Source of the DNA: DATBHM01 sp963772375
GTDB lineage: Bacteria > Actinomycetota > UBA4738 > JACQTL01
Length of the DNA stretch: 64,000 nucleotides
Direction: 5' to 3'
NCBI GenBank assembly: GCA_963772375.1
Contig: CAVYXG010000005.1
Span: 1,054,001 to 1,118,000 of the forward strand
Shown here one piece after another: positions 24,855 through 36,400 of the stretch; within the stretch, counting starts at the first letter, position 1; each line of letters starts with the position of its first letter. The notes below the pieces were generated by a model. The model was not told the origin of the DNA, searched no databases, and worked only from the letters and a program-made list of their open reading frames with translations. The position numbers were made by a program, and so were the translations under genes.

Positions 24855-25591
24855 CCACGTCCGGCGTGACCGCCGGGGCGGACGCCGCCGTCGACGCGCC
24901 GTCCGCGCGCGATGCGCCGCCCGCCGTCCATGCGCCGTCCGCGGGCGCGTTGCGGCGACGCCGGTCGGACTTGGTGCTGGCGCTCGGCCTGGCCGGGGCC
25001 TACGGCGCGTTCGCGGCGACCTTCCGGGGCCCCCGGGACCGGTTCTGGCAGCGCATGACCGCGACCGGCGCGGCGCTCGGGACCCTGGCGCTCGCCGGCG
25101 ACGCCGACCTCCGCCGAACCCGCATCCGGGCCCGCGACGTGGTGCTGGGCCTGGCGTCGGCCGCCGGGCTGTACGGCGTGTTCCGGGTCGGCGACCGGGC
25201 GGCCCGCCGGGTCATGCCGAGAGGCGACGCCGAGATCGACGAGATCTACGCGCTGCGCGGCCTGCGGCCCCGCGGGGAGATCGCGGCCCGGCTGGCGTTC
25301 GTGATCGGGCCGGCCGAGGAGCTGTTCTGGCGGGGGCTCGTCCAGCGCGGGCTGCAGCGGCGGCTCGGGCGGTGGCGGGGGGCGGTGATGGCGGCCGGCG
25401 GGTACGGCGGTGCGCACGTCGTCACGGGCAACGCCACGCTGGTCGGGGCCGCCTCCACGGCCGGCGCGTACTGGAGCGCCCTCGCCGCCGCCGGCATGCC
25501 CATGGGCGCGCTGGTGGTCAGCCACGTCGCCTGGGACGTGTGGATCTTCCTGGTCCGGCCCACCCAGGCAGTCGTCGGCCCGGCGGGCTGA
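24851..25591 (+). CDS. CPBP-family intramembrane metalloprotease (Abi/Rce1-like)
   Basis: This 246-residue membrane protein has the CPBP (CAAX protease and bacteriocin-processing) motifs: the Glu-Glu-x3-Arg site as GPAEELFWRGLVQR, the second as GGYGGAHVV with its metal His, and the last as VSHVAWDVWIF. The Pro/Ala-rich first 35 residues are probably disordered. It overlaps the stop of the fusion gene by GTGA and so closes the operon. Its substrate, and whether it is linked to prenylation products, are unknown. Confidence 0.85.
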   Translation: MTTSGVTAGADAAVDAPSARDAPPAVHAPSAGALRRRRSDLVLALGLAGAYGAFAATFRGPRDRFWQRMTATGAALGTLALAGDADLRRTRIRARDVVLGLASAAGLYGVFRVGDRAARRVMPRGDAEIDEIYALRGLRPRGEIAARLAFVIGPAEELFWRGLVQRGLQRRLGRWRGAVMAAGGYGGAHVVTGNATLVGAASTAGAYWSALAAAGMPMGALVVSHVAWDVWIFLVRPTQAVVGPAG

Positions 25592-25625
25592 CCGCAGCCG
25601 GGAAGCCGGTCACCGGTCCCCTGCG

Positions 25626-25646
25626 GGCCGGGTCACGGCCCCGGCC
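25626..25646 (+). terminator. Hairpin after the quinone operon
   Basis: GGCCGGG and CCCGGCC form a perfect 7-bp stem with a 7-base loop, 35 bp after the CPBP stop. It separates the operon from the acyl-CoA dehydrogenase-synthase operon downstream. Confidence 0.4.
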
Positions 25647-25774
25647 GGGGGCGACCACCGGGGTGATTCGGTCCGTCCTTCGGCGCCATGCGCCGTCGAC
25701 CCGGCGACGGCCGAGGGGTCGATGGTCCCGGCCATCCGGGGCCCCCCTGCCCGTTGATCGACACGCACGGACCG

Positions 25775-25788
25775 CAATGCTCGCATTG
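25775..25788 (+). promoter_or_regulatory. Inverted repeat CAATGC-TC-GCATTG upstream of the first synthase module
   Basis: A 6-bp inverted repeat with a 2-bp spacer lies 24 bp before the ATG of the first acyl-CoA dehydrogenase gene, the likely promoter region of the lipid operon. It is a candidate operator; no regulator gene is adjacent and no equivalent was found in front of the second module. Confidence 0.35.
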
Positions 25789-25812
25789 ACCTGCGGTGGG
25801 AGGAGCCTGGTG

Positions 25813-27459
25813 ATGAGCGGCCTGGACGGACAGACGTTGTCGATGACGCTTGAGGCGATCCGTGAATTCACGGCCGCCAAGCTGCCCGACCAGGTCCTGC
25901 TGGACCTCGACGAGCGCGACGAATGCCCGGAGGACGTCGTCCGGGCCATGAGCGGCGCGGAGCTCGGGATCTCGCTGCTGTTCGTCCCCGAGGAGTACGG
26001 GGGCATGGGCGGCAACTCGTTCGACGTGTACCGGGTGTGCGAGATGCTCGCGCGGGTAGACCTCGGGGTCGCGACGTCGCTGTTCGCGACGTTCCTGGGG
26101 AGTGACCCGATCACCGTCGGCGCGACGCCCGAGCAGAAGAAGGAATGGCTCGGCCGGATCGCCGACGAGGGGCTGCTGTTCGCGTACGGCGCGACCGAAC
26201 CGGCGGCCGGGAGCGACCTCGGCGCCCTGAAGACGATCGCCAAGCCGATCGTCGAGAACGGCGTCACGGTCGGCTACCGGATCAGCGGCCAGAAGCAGTG
26301 GATCTCGAACGGGGCCATCGCCGACGCCTACACCATCCTGGCGAACGCGCCCGGCGGCCCGACGTGGTTCATCGTCGACCGCGGGGCCGGCGGGTTCACC
26401 TCGGGGAAGCCCGAGGACAAGCACGGGATCCGCGCCAGCAACACCGCCGCGCTGTTCCTCGACGACGTCGAGGTCGACCTCGACCGCGTCGTCGGCGGCG
26501 AGGAGGGCCAGGGCCTCATGCAGGCCCAGGCGGTGTTCGGCTACACGCGGCTCATGGTCGCGGCGTTCGGGCTGGGCGCCGGGTGGGCCGCGCTCGACCG
26601 GGCCATCCCGTACTCCGTGGACCGGATCCAGGCCGGGGGTCCCCTCTCGGAGAAGCAGGGTTACACCCACAAGCTGATCGTGCCGCACGCCTGCCGGCTG
26701 GAGGCCGGGCGCGCCTACGTCGAGGAGTCGGCGGTCCGGATCGACGCCGGCACCGAGGGCTCGCTCAACACCGAGGGCGCCATCGCCAAGTACGTGGCCA
26801 CCGAGGCCGGTCTGGGGGCGGCCGAGGCGTCGATCCAGGCGCTCGGCGGCTACGGCTACACCAAGGAGTACATGGTCGAGAAGATCCGGCGGGACGTCCG
26901 GATCACCACGATCTACGAGGGCACCTCGGAGATCATGGAGATGACCATCGCCCGCGACCGCTGGCAGCAGCACCTCAAGACACGCGGGCAGCATTACCAC
27001 GGCCTCGCGGCCGACGCTGAGGCGCTCCAGGAGACTCACCCCACCGTCGGCGCCGGGGTTGCCGCGCTGGCGTTCCACGCGCTCGCCGAGGTCATGGAGC
27101 GCGCCCGCGTCGCCCGGCTCACCAGGAACCAGCACGTGCTGCTGCGCGTCGGCGAGCTGGTGGCCGTGGCGGAGTGCGCCGGGGCGCTGTGCAGGCGGGC
27201 GGCAGCCGCGGCGGACGGCACCCTGATCGACAAGGCCGACCGGCGGTTCGACGCCGCCGAGCTCGCGGCCGTGGCCCGCGTCTACGCGCGCGAGGCGGCC
27301 TTCCGGGTCGCGCACGAAGGCCACCGGCTGGTGACCGGGGCCGACCCCGAGGGAGACGCGGACGCGCTGTCGGCCGCGGTTCGCACGAGCGAGATCGACA
27401 AGTCCCAGACGGGGCTCATCGAGGACATGGACGCGGTGCGGGACGCCCTGTACCGGTAG
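25813..27459 (+). CDS. Acyl-CoA dehydrogenase, long form (module 1)
   Basis: This 548-residue flavoprotein is an acyl-CoA dehydrogenase with about 170 extra C-terminal residues beyond the usual 380. FAD- and substrate-binding motifs are clear: LLFAYGATEPAAGSDLGALK, YRISGQKQWISNG, IQALGGYGYTKEYMVEK, and IYEGTSEIMEM, where the Glu of YEGT is the catalytic base. It would introduce (or, run backwards, reduce) an alpha-beta double bond in an acyl thioester. ATG 25813 follows GGGAGGAG. Only 12 bp separate it from the megasynthase, so they work together; lacking an enoyl reductase domain, the synthase may use it to set saturation. A close paralogue heads the second module. Confidence 0.92.
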   Translation: MSGLDGQTLSMTLEAIREFTAAKLPDQVLLDLDERDECPEDVVRAMSGAELGISLLFVPEEYGGMGGNSFDVYRVCEMLARVDLGVATSLFATFLGSDPITVGATPEQKKEWLGRIADEGLLFAYGATEPAAGSDLGALKTIAKPIVENGVTVGYRISGQKQWISNGAIADAYTILANAPGGPTWFIVDRGAGGFTSGKPEDKHGIRASNTAALFLDDVEVDLDRVVGGEEGQGLMQAQAVFGYTRLMVAAFGLGAGWAALDRAIPYSVDRIQAGGPLSEKQGYTHKLIVPHACRLEAGRAYVEESAVRIDAGTEGSLNTEGAIAKYVATEAGLGAAEASIQALGGYGYTKEYMVEKIRRDVRITTIYEGTSEIMEMTIARDRWQQHLKTRGQHYHGLAADAEALQETHPTVGAGVAALAFHALAEVMERARVARLTRNQHVLLRVGELVAVAECAGALCRRAAAAADGTLIDKADRRFDAAELAAVARVYAREAAFRVAHEGHRLVTGADPEGDADALSAAVRTSEIDKSQTGLIEDMDAVRDALYR

Positions 27460-27471
27460 GAGGCGGGAGCG

Positions 27472-30400
27472 ATGCGGTTCGGCGAAGAGCAGGCGGCGGT
27501 CGCGGTAGTGGGTGTCGGGGCGATCCTGCCCGACGCGCCGGACGCCGCGACGTTCTGGGAGAACGTGCGCACGGGACGTTCGAGCATCAGCGACGTCCCG
27601 CCGGCGCGGTGGGATCCGGAGCTGTACTACGACCCGGACCCGGCGGCGCCGGACAAGACCTACACGAAGATCGGCGGCTGGGTCCGGGAATGGACATGGG
27701 ACCCGATGGCCTGGCGCATGCCGATTCCCCCGAGGGTCGGCGAGGCGATGGACGACGCCCAGAAGTGGGCCCTCGCCTGCACCCGGGCGGTCCTGGAGGA
27801 CCACGCGTCGAACGGCGGCACGCCGGTCGACCGCGAGCGGACCGCCGTCATCCTCGGCAACGCGCTGTCGGGCGAGCTCCACTACATGACGTCACTGCGC
27901 ATCTACTTCCCCGAATACGCGGAGGCCCTGGCGAAGGCGCCGACGTTCAGCGGGCTCCCGGAGGACATCCGGCGTGCCCTCCTGGAAGAGATGCACCACG
28001 AGATCGGCGTGCGCCTGCCGCGGATCACCGAGGACACCATGCCCGGCGAGCTCGCCAACATCGTCGCGGGCCGGGTTGCCAACGTCTTCGACTTCCGGGG
28101 GCCGAGCCTCATCGCCGACGCCGCCTGCGGGTCCGCCATCGCGGCGGTGGACTCCGCCGTCCGGGGGCTGCTCACGAACCACTTCGACGCGGCGATCACC
28201 GGCGGGGTCGACCGGAACATGGGCGCCACCGCGTTCGTGAAGTTCAGCAAGATCGGCGCGGTCTCGGCCAGCGGGAGCCGGCCGTACGCGGAGGGCGCGG
28301 ACGGGTTCGTCATGGGCGAGGGCGCGGCGCTGTTCCTGCTGAAGCGCCTCGGCGACGCCGAACGCGATGGTGACCGTATCCATGCCGTGATCCGCGGGAT
28401 CGCCGGCGCGAGCGACGGCAGGGGCAAGGGGATCACCGCGCCGAACCCGATCGGCCAGCGCCTGGCCGTCGAGCGGGCCTGGCGGAACGCCGGCCTCGAC
28501 CCGGCCACGGCGCAGCTCGTCGAAGGCCACGGGACGTCGACCCGGGTCGGCGACGTGGTCGAGGTGGAGAGCCTGACCGAGGGGTTCGGGGGGACGTCGA
28601 TCGCGACCGGGTCGATCGCGCTCGGCTCGGTGAAGTCGAACATCGGCCACCTCAAGGCGGCCGCGGGCGGCGCCGGCTTGCTGAAGACGGTGCTCGCCCT
28701 GCGCGACGGCGTGCTGCCGCCGTCGATCAACTTCCACGCCCCGAACCCGGCCATCGACTTCGCGCACTCGCCGTTCCGGGTGAACACCGAGCTCCGCGAG
28801 TGGGAGCGCCCGGCCGGCGGCCCCCGGCGGGCCGGCGTCAGCGCGTTCGGCTTCGGCGGGACGAACTGGCACGCGGTGCTGGAGGAGTACGTGCCCGGCG
28901 CGTCGCGTGGCGTCCGCTCGGGCGCCGCGACGGCCGACTCCGCGGCGGACCGCACTCCAGCCGCGACCGAGCCCCCGGTCACCCCTGCGGCCGACGCTGC
29001 TGTCACGCCTTCGGCCGCCGACACCGGGGGATCGCTTGGAGCCGTCGCGGAGCGTTCGCCGCTTCGCGGGGCACTCGTCGTGGGAGGGGCGACCACGGGG
29101 GAGATCTCCGAGCGTCTGTCGGAGATCGAGCGGGAGGCGACCGGGGGGCGCCTCCCGTCCGCCGCCACTCCTCGTCGGGAGGACATCGCCGCGCCCGAGC
29201 GGGTCGCGATCGACTACGCCGACGCCGAGGAGCTCGCTGCGAAGGCCAAGCTCGCGCTGTCGGCGCTCGAGAGCGACGCGCCGGCGACCTGGAAGGCCCT
29301 GAAGGGTCGCGGGATCTTCCGCGGATCCGGCCCGGCGCCCAAGGTGGCGTTCCTGTACCCGGGGCAGGGCTCGCAGTACGCGAACATGGCCCGCCGGCTG
29401 GCCGAGATCGAGCCGATCGTGGCCGACACGTTCGCCGAGGCGGACGAGATCATGACCCCGCTGCTCGGCCGTTCGCTGACGTCGTTCCTGTTCGTCGACC
29501 CGGAGGACAAGGCGGCGCTCGCCCAGGCCGAGGTGTCGCTGATGCAGACCGAGATCACGCAGCCGGCGGTGCTCGCCGTCGACGCCGCGATCACGAAGCT
29601 GCTGGCTGCATACGGCCTCGAGCCGGACATGGTGATGGGCCACTCGCTCGGCGAGTACGGCGCGCTGATCGCGGCCGGCGGGCTGTCGTTCCCCGGCGCG
29701 CTCGAGGCCGTGAGCGCTCGCGGGCGCGAGATGACGAGCCTCAGCATCGAGGACAACGGGAAGATGGCCGCGGTGCTCGGGCCGCTCGTCGAGGTCGAGC
29801 GCATCCTGGCCGGCATCGACGGCAACGTCGTGATCGCGAACGTCAACAGCACGTCGCAGGCGGTCATCGGCGGGGCGAGCGACGCGGTCGACCGGGCCGT
29901 GGCCGCGGTCACCGAGGCCGGGATGCAGGCGATCCCGCTGCCGGTGAGTCACGCGTTCCACACCTCGATCGTGGCGCCCGCGAGCGAACCGCTCCGCCGG
30001 TCGCTCCAGCGGCTCGACCTGCGAGCGCCGCGCCTGCCGATCGTCGCCAACGTGAACGGCGAGTTCTACCCGACGACCGGCGACGTGATCGAGCGGATGC
30101 TCGACATCCTTGCCGCGCAGGTGGCCTCGCCGGTGCAGTTCGTCAAGGGGCTCCACACGCTGTACGAGGCCGGAGCCCGGGTGTTCGTGGAGGTCGGGCC
30201 GAAGAAGGCCCTGCAAGGGTTCGTCGACGACGTGCTGGGAGGCGACGACGGCGTCGTGTCGTTGTTCACCAACCACCCCAAGGTCGGCGACGTCGTGTCG
30301 TTCAACCAGGCGCTGTGCGGTCTGTACGCGGCGGGGCTGGGAGGCCGGAGCTCACCGACGGAGGTGGTCCCCATGCAGACGGAACCGACGGCAGTCGCGC

Positions 30401-33400
30401 TGAGCGGTGACGGGTTCGAGGGTCTGGGCCGGGCCGTGGCGGCTCTGCTCGCCGCGCATCCCGAGATCGTGGGGTCGGTCCTCGCCGAGCGCGCCCCGGC
30501 AGCGACGCCGGCACAGGAACCGCCGCCCCGACGGCCCGTCGTCATCACCGGCGCCGGGATCGGCCTCCCCGGGACCGAGCACGTCTTCGACGAGGCGAAC
30601 ATCGGCCGGATCCTGAACGGCGAGGAGCTCATCGGCCAGATTCCGAGCCGCATCCGCCAGGCCATGGTCGACAAGCACATCACCCGGCTGGTGAAGCGGG
30701 AGAACGGCGACCCCTCGTTCGAGACGATCGACGACGAGTCCGAGGTGATCAAGCTCGCCGGGCGCGCGGGGGCCTTCGACCTCGAGAAGGAGTTCGGCGT
30801 TGCGGCCGAGCGGGTCCCGGCGCTGGACCGCTCGACCAGGCTGGCGATCGCCGCCGGGATCGACGCGCTGCGCGACGCGGGGATCCCGCTGGTGCTCCAC
30901 ACGAAGACGACGTCGAAGGGCACCAGGCTGCCCGAGCGGTGGGGTCTGCCGGCCGAGCTGGCCGACTCCACCGGAGTGGTGTTCGCGTCGGCGTTCCCCG
31001 GCCTGGACGCCTTCGGCGAGGAGCTCAACGGGTTCCACCGCGACCGGGCCCGGCGGGAGCGGCTGGCCGACCTCCGCGCCGTGCGCGCGCGGGTTCCCGA
31101 GGACGACGCCGTCGTGGCGGCCGAGATCGACCGGCGGATCGCCGCCCTCGAGGAGGAGCTCGCCGCCGAGCCGTACGGGCTCGACCGGCGCTTCCTGTTC
31201 CGGGCGCTGTCGATGGGGCACTCGCAGTTCGCCGAAGTCGTCGGCGCGCGTGGGCCGAACACCCAGGTGAACTCCGCCTGCGCCAGCACGACCCAGGCGA
31301 TCGCGGTGGCCGAGGACTGGATCTCCGAGGGCCGCTGCCGCCGCGTGGTCATCGTGGCGGCCGACGACGCGACCTCGGACACGATGATGGAGTGGATCGG
31401 CGCCGGGTTCCTCGCCACGGGGGCCGCGGCGACCGACTCGGTGGTCGCGGATGCCGCCACCCCGTTCGACCGCCGCCGCCACGGGATGATCGTCGGGATG
31501 GGCGCGGCCGCACTGGTCGTCGAGTCCGCCGACGCCGCCGAGGAACGGGGCGTCCGTCCGATCTGCGAGGTACTGGCGGCCGTGCACGGCAACAGCGCCT
31601 TCCACGGGACCCGGCTGGACGTCCAGCACATCTCCGGTGTGATGGAGGCCCTCGTCTCCGAGGCCGAACGGCGATGGGGGATCAGCCGCGAGGAGATCGC
31701 GCCGGAGATGGTGTTCGTGTCGCACGAGACCTACACGCCGGCCCGCGGCGGGAGCGCCGCGGCCGAGGTGGAGGCGCTGCGGTCGGTGTTCGGACCGCTG
31801 GCCGACCGGGTCGTGGTCGCGAACACCAAGGGGTTCACCGGGCACCCGATGGGGGTCGGCATCGAGGACGTCGTCGCGGTGAGGATCCTGGAGTCGGGGA
31901 TCGTTCCCCCGGTCCCGAACTACCGAGAGATCGACCCGGACCTCGGAACGCTCAACCTGTCGAAGGGCGGCGCCTACCCGGTGCGGTACGCGCTGCGACT
32001 GGCCGCCGGATTCGGGTCGCAGGTCGCGATGTCGCTCCTGCGGTGGGTGCCAACGCCGGACGGGTCACGGACCCGCCCGTCGGAGTTCGGGTTCGCCGGC
32101 AGGATTGCCGACGCCGACACTTGGAACGCCTGGCTGACGCGGGTGGCAGGGAGCGAGTCGCCGGAGCTCGAGGTCGTGCAGCACCGGCTGCGTGTCACCG
32201 ACGAGCTCGAGGCTGCGTGGCACGGTCGGCCGGCCGCGGCGGTACCGATGGCGGTCGTGGAAGCCGCACCGGTGGTCGCGCTCGAGCCTGCCGTGGTCGA
32301 GGCGGCACCGGCGGTCGTGCCCGAGCCGCCGGCCACCGAGTTCGCCGCAACGGCGATCGAACCGATGGTCGTCGAGCCCTCGCCGACCCCGGTGGAGCCG
32401 GCCGCACCCCTGGCGTCGATTCCGGCCGAACCCGTGCCGGCCGAGCCGGCGTCCCCGGCCGCGCCGACCACGGCGTCGCTCGACGAGGACGAGGTTCGCC
32501 GGGCGGTCATGGACCTGGTGGCGGAGACCACCGGCTACCCCACCGACATGCTCGACCCCGAGCTCGACCTCGAGGCGGACCTCGGCGTGGACACGGTCAA
32601 GCAGGCCGAGATCTTCGCGGCCATCCGGTCCAGCTACGACATCGCCCGCGACGAGTCGCTCAAGCTCCGCGACTTCCCGACGCTCAACCACGTCGTGCAG
32701 TTCGTGATGGACCGCGCGCCCGGGTCGGTGTCGGAGCAGGAGGCGGAGCCGGTGCTCGTCGAACCCGCCGCCGCCCTGCCGGTCGAGACTCCCGAACCGA
32801 GCGGTGCGCCGACCACGGCGTCGCTCGACGAGGACGAGGTTCGCCGGGCGGTCATGGACCTGGTGGCGGAGACCACCGGCTACCCCACCGACATGCTCGA
32901 CCCCGAGCTCGACCTCGAGGCGGACCTCGGCGTGGACACGGTCAAGCAGGCCGAGATCTTCGCGGCCATCCGGTCCAGCTACGACATCGCCCGCGACGAG
33001 TCGCTCAAGCTCCGCGACTTCCCGACGCTCAACCACGTCGTGCAGTTCGTGATGGACCGCGCGCCCGGGTCGGTGTCGGAGCAGGAGGCGGAGCCGGTGC
33101 TCGTCGAACCCGCCGCCGCCCTGCCGGTCGAGACTCCCGAACCGAGCGGTGCGCCGACCACGGCGTCGCTCGACGAGGACGAGGTTCGCCGGGCGGTCAT
33201 GGACCTGGTGGCGGAGACCACCGGCTACCCCACCGACATGCTCGACCCCGAGCTCGACCTCGAGGCGGACCTCGGCGTGGACACGGTCAAGCAGGCCGAG
33301 ATCTTCGCGGCCATCCGGTCCAGCTACGACATCGCCCGCGACGAGTCGCTCAAGCTCCGCGACTTCCCGACGCTCAACCACGTCGTGCAGTTCGTGATGG

Positions 33401-36400
33401 ACCGCGCGCCCGGGTCGGTGTCGGAGCAGGAGGCGGAGCCGGTGCTCGTCGAACCCGCCGCCGCCCCGCCGGTCGAGACTCCCGAACCGAGCGGTGCGCC
33501 GACCACGGCGTCGCTCGACGAGGACGAGGTTCGCCGGGCGGTCATGGACCTGGTGGCGGAGACCACCGGCTACCCCACCGACATGCTCGACCCCGAGCTC
33601 GACCTCGAGGCGGACCTCGGCGTGGACACGGTCAAGCAGGCCGAGATCTTCGCGGCCATCCGGTCCAGCTACGACATCGCCCGCGACGAGTCGCTCAAGC
33701 TCCGCGACTTCCCGACGCTCAACCACGTCGTGCAGTTCGTGATGGACCGCGCGCCCGGGTCGGTGTCGGAGCAGGAGGCGGAGCCGGTGCTCGTCGAACC
33801 CGCCGCCGCCCCGCCGGTCGAGACTCCCGAACCGAGCGGTGCGCCGACCACGGCGTCGCTCGACGAGGACGAGGTTCGCCGGGCGGTCATGGACCTGGTG
33901 GCGGAGACCACCGGCTACCCCACCGACATGCTCGACCCCGAGCTCGACCTCGAGGCGGACCTCGGCGTGGACACGGTCAAGCAGGCCGAGATCTTCGCGG
34001 CCATCCGGTCCAGCTACGACATCGCCCGCGACGAGTCGCTCAAGCTCCGCGACTTCCCGACGCTCAACCACGTCGTGCAGTTCGTGATGGACCGCGCGCC
34101 CGGGTCGGTGTCGGAGCAGGAGGCGGAGCCGGTGCTCGTCGAACCCGCCGCCGCCCCGCCGGTCGAGACTCCCGAACCGAGCGGTGCGCCGACCACGGCG
34201 TCGCTCGACGAGGACGAGGTTCGCCGGGCGGTCATGGACCTGGTGGCGGAGACCACCGGCTACCCCACCGACATGCTCGACCCCGAGCTCGACCTCGAGG
34301 CGGACCTCGGCGTGGACACGGTCAAGCAGGCCGAGATCTTCGCGGCCATCCGGTCCAGCTACGACATCGCCCGCGACGAGTCGCTCAAGCTCCGCGACTT
34401 CCCGACGCTCAACCACGTCGTGCAGTTCGTGATGGACCGCGCGCCCGGGTCGGTGTCGGAGCAGGAGGCGGAGCCGGTGCTCGTCGAACCCGCCGCCGCC
34501 CCGCCGGTCGAGACTCCCGAACCGAGCGGTGCGCCGACCACGGCGTCGCTCGACGAGGACGAGGTTCGCCGGGCGGTCATGGACCTGGTGGCGGAGACCA
34601 CCGGCTACCCCACCGACATGCTCGACCCCGAGCTCGACCTCGAGGCGGACCTCGGCGTGGACACGGTCAAGCAGGCCGAGATCTTCGCGGCCATCCGGTC
34701 CAGCTACGACATCGCCCGCGACGAGTCGCTCAAGCTCCGCGACTTCCCGACGCTCAACCACGTCGTGCAGTTCGTGATGGACCGCGCGCCGTCGAACACC
34801 GGAGCCACCCTCGACCCATCCGCCATGGCGCAGGCGGACGTGGAGTCCGGCACGGCGGCCCCGGCGACCGTCTCGACCCATCTGTTCGACGGCATCGAGG
34901 CCGCCGACGGTGTGCCGCGACGGGTGGCGGTCCCCGTGCTCCGTCCGGCGCTCGACCGCTGCGTCCCGACCGGCGTCGACATCGGCCCCGGGTCCCGGAT
35001 CGCCGTGATGGCGGACCGCGGCGGCGTGGCCAAGGACCTTGCCCGGCTGCTCGAGCAGCGCGGCGCGGACGTGTTCACCATCGACGAACACCCCGCGGCC
35101 GGCGAGCTGGAGGCGGCCCTCGGACGGTGGCTCGAGGCCGGTCCGGCCACCGGGCTCTACTGGCTGCCGGCACTCGATCGGGACGAGGGGGCCGAGGCGT
35201 TCGACCCCGAGGCCTGGCGTGAGGCGCTGCGGGCTCGCGTGAAGCTCCTCGCGACCTCCGCCCGGTCCCTGTACGAGCTGTTCGCCGGCGTGGGCACGTT
35301 CCTCGTCGCCGGAACCCGGATGGGTGGGTTCCTGGGGATGGACGACGACGGGGCGCTCTCGGCGCTGGATGGCGCCGTGGTGGGCTTCACCAAGGCCCTC
35401 CGCCGGGAGCGGGAACACGCGACCGTCAAGGTGGTCGACGTCGAGGGCGACGCCACCGCCGCGCAGGTCGCGGAGGCCCTCCTCGACGAGACCCTGCGGG
35501 ACCCGGGCTCCGTCGAGGTCGGACACCGCGACGGGCTCCGGTGGGCGGTCGGCCTGGAGGAACGGCCCATCGTCGACACGGACGTCAACGGCGGGCTCGC
35601 GCTGGGACCCGGGTCGGTGTTCGTCGTGACCGGCGCCGCCGGGAGCATCGTCTCGGAGATCGTCTCCGACCTCGCCCGGGCGACCGGTGCATCCTTCCAC
35701 CTGCTCGACCTGGCGCCGGAACCCGACCCCGCCGACCCCGACCTCGTGGCGTTCGGCGAGGGCCGCGAGGTGGCCAAGCGCCTCCTGATGGAACGCGCCA
35801 AGGCGTCCGGCGAGCGGATCACGCCCGTCCAGATCGAACGCGCGCTGGGCGCGCTCGAGCGCGGATCGGCGGCCCTCGCAGCCATGCGCGCGGTCCGCAG
35901 GGCCGGCGGCACCGCCACCTACCACCGGGTCGACCTGACCGATCCGGCCATGGTGGGGGACGCCGTCGCGAAGATCCGCGCCGCCCACGGTCGCGTCGAC
36001 GTCCTCCTGCACGCCGCCGGCCTCGAGATCAGCCGGTTCCTCCCGGACAAGGAACAGCGGGAGTTCGACCTCGTGTTCGACGTCAAGTCGAACGGCTGGT
36101 GCAACCTGCTCCACGCCCTCGACGGCGTTCCGATCGGCGCCGCCGTTGCCTTCTGCTCGGTGGCCGGCCGGTTCGGCAACGTCGGACAGACCGACTACAG
36201 CGCGGCGAACGGCCTGCTGGGCGCCGCGGTCTCGAACCTCCGCCGCACCCGCCCGGAGACCCGGGGCATCGCGATCGACTGGACCGCGTGGGCCGGGATC
36301 GGGATGGCCACTCGGGGTTCGATCCCGAAGATGATGGAGGCGGCCGGCATCGACATGCTCGCTCCCGAGGTGGGAGTTCCGCTGATCCGGCGGGAGCTCG

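Noticed and set aside
32461..34791. Tandem repeats considered as a CRISPR array or satellite
   Set aside because: The unit is 345 bp, a multiple of three, with no unique spacers, and encodes a clear carrier-protein domain in frame.
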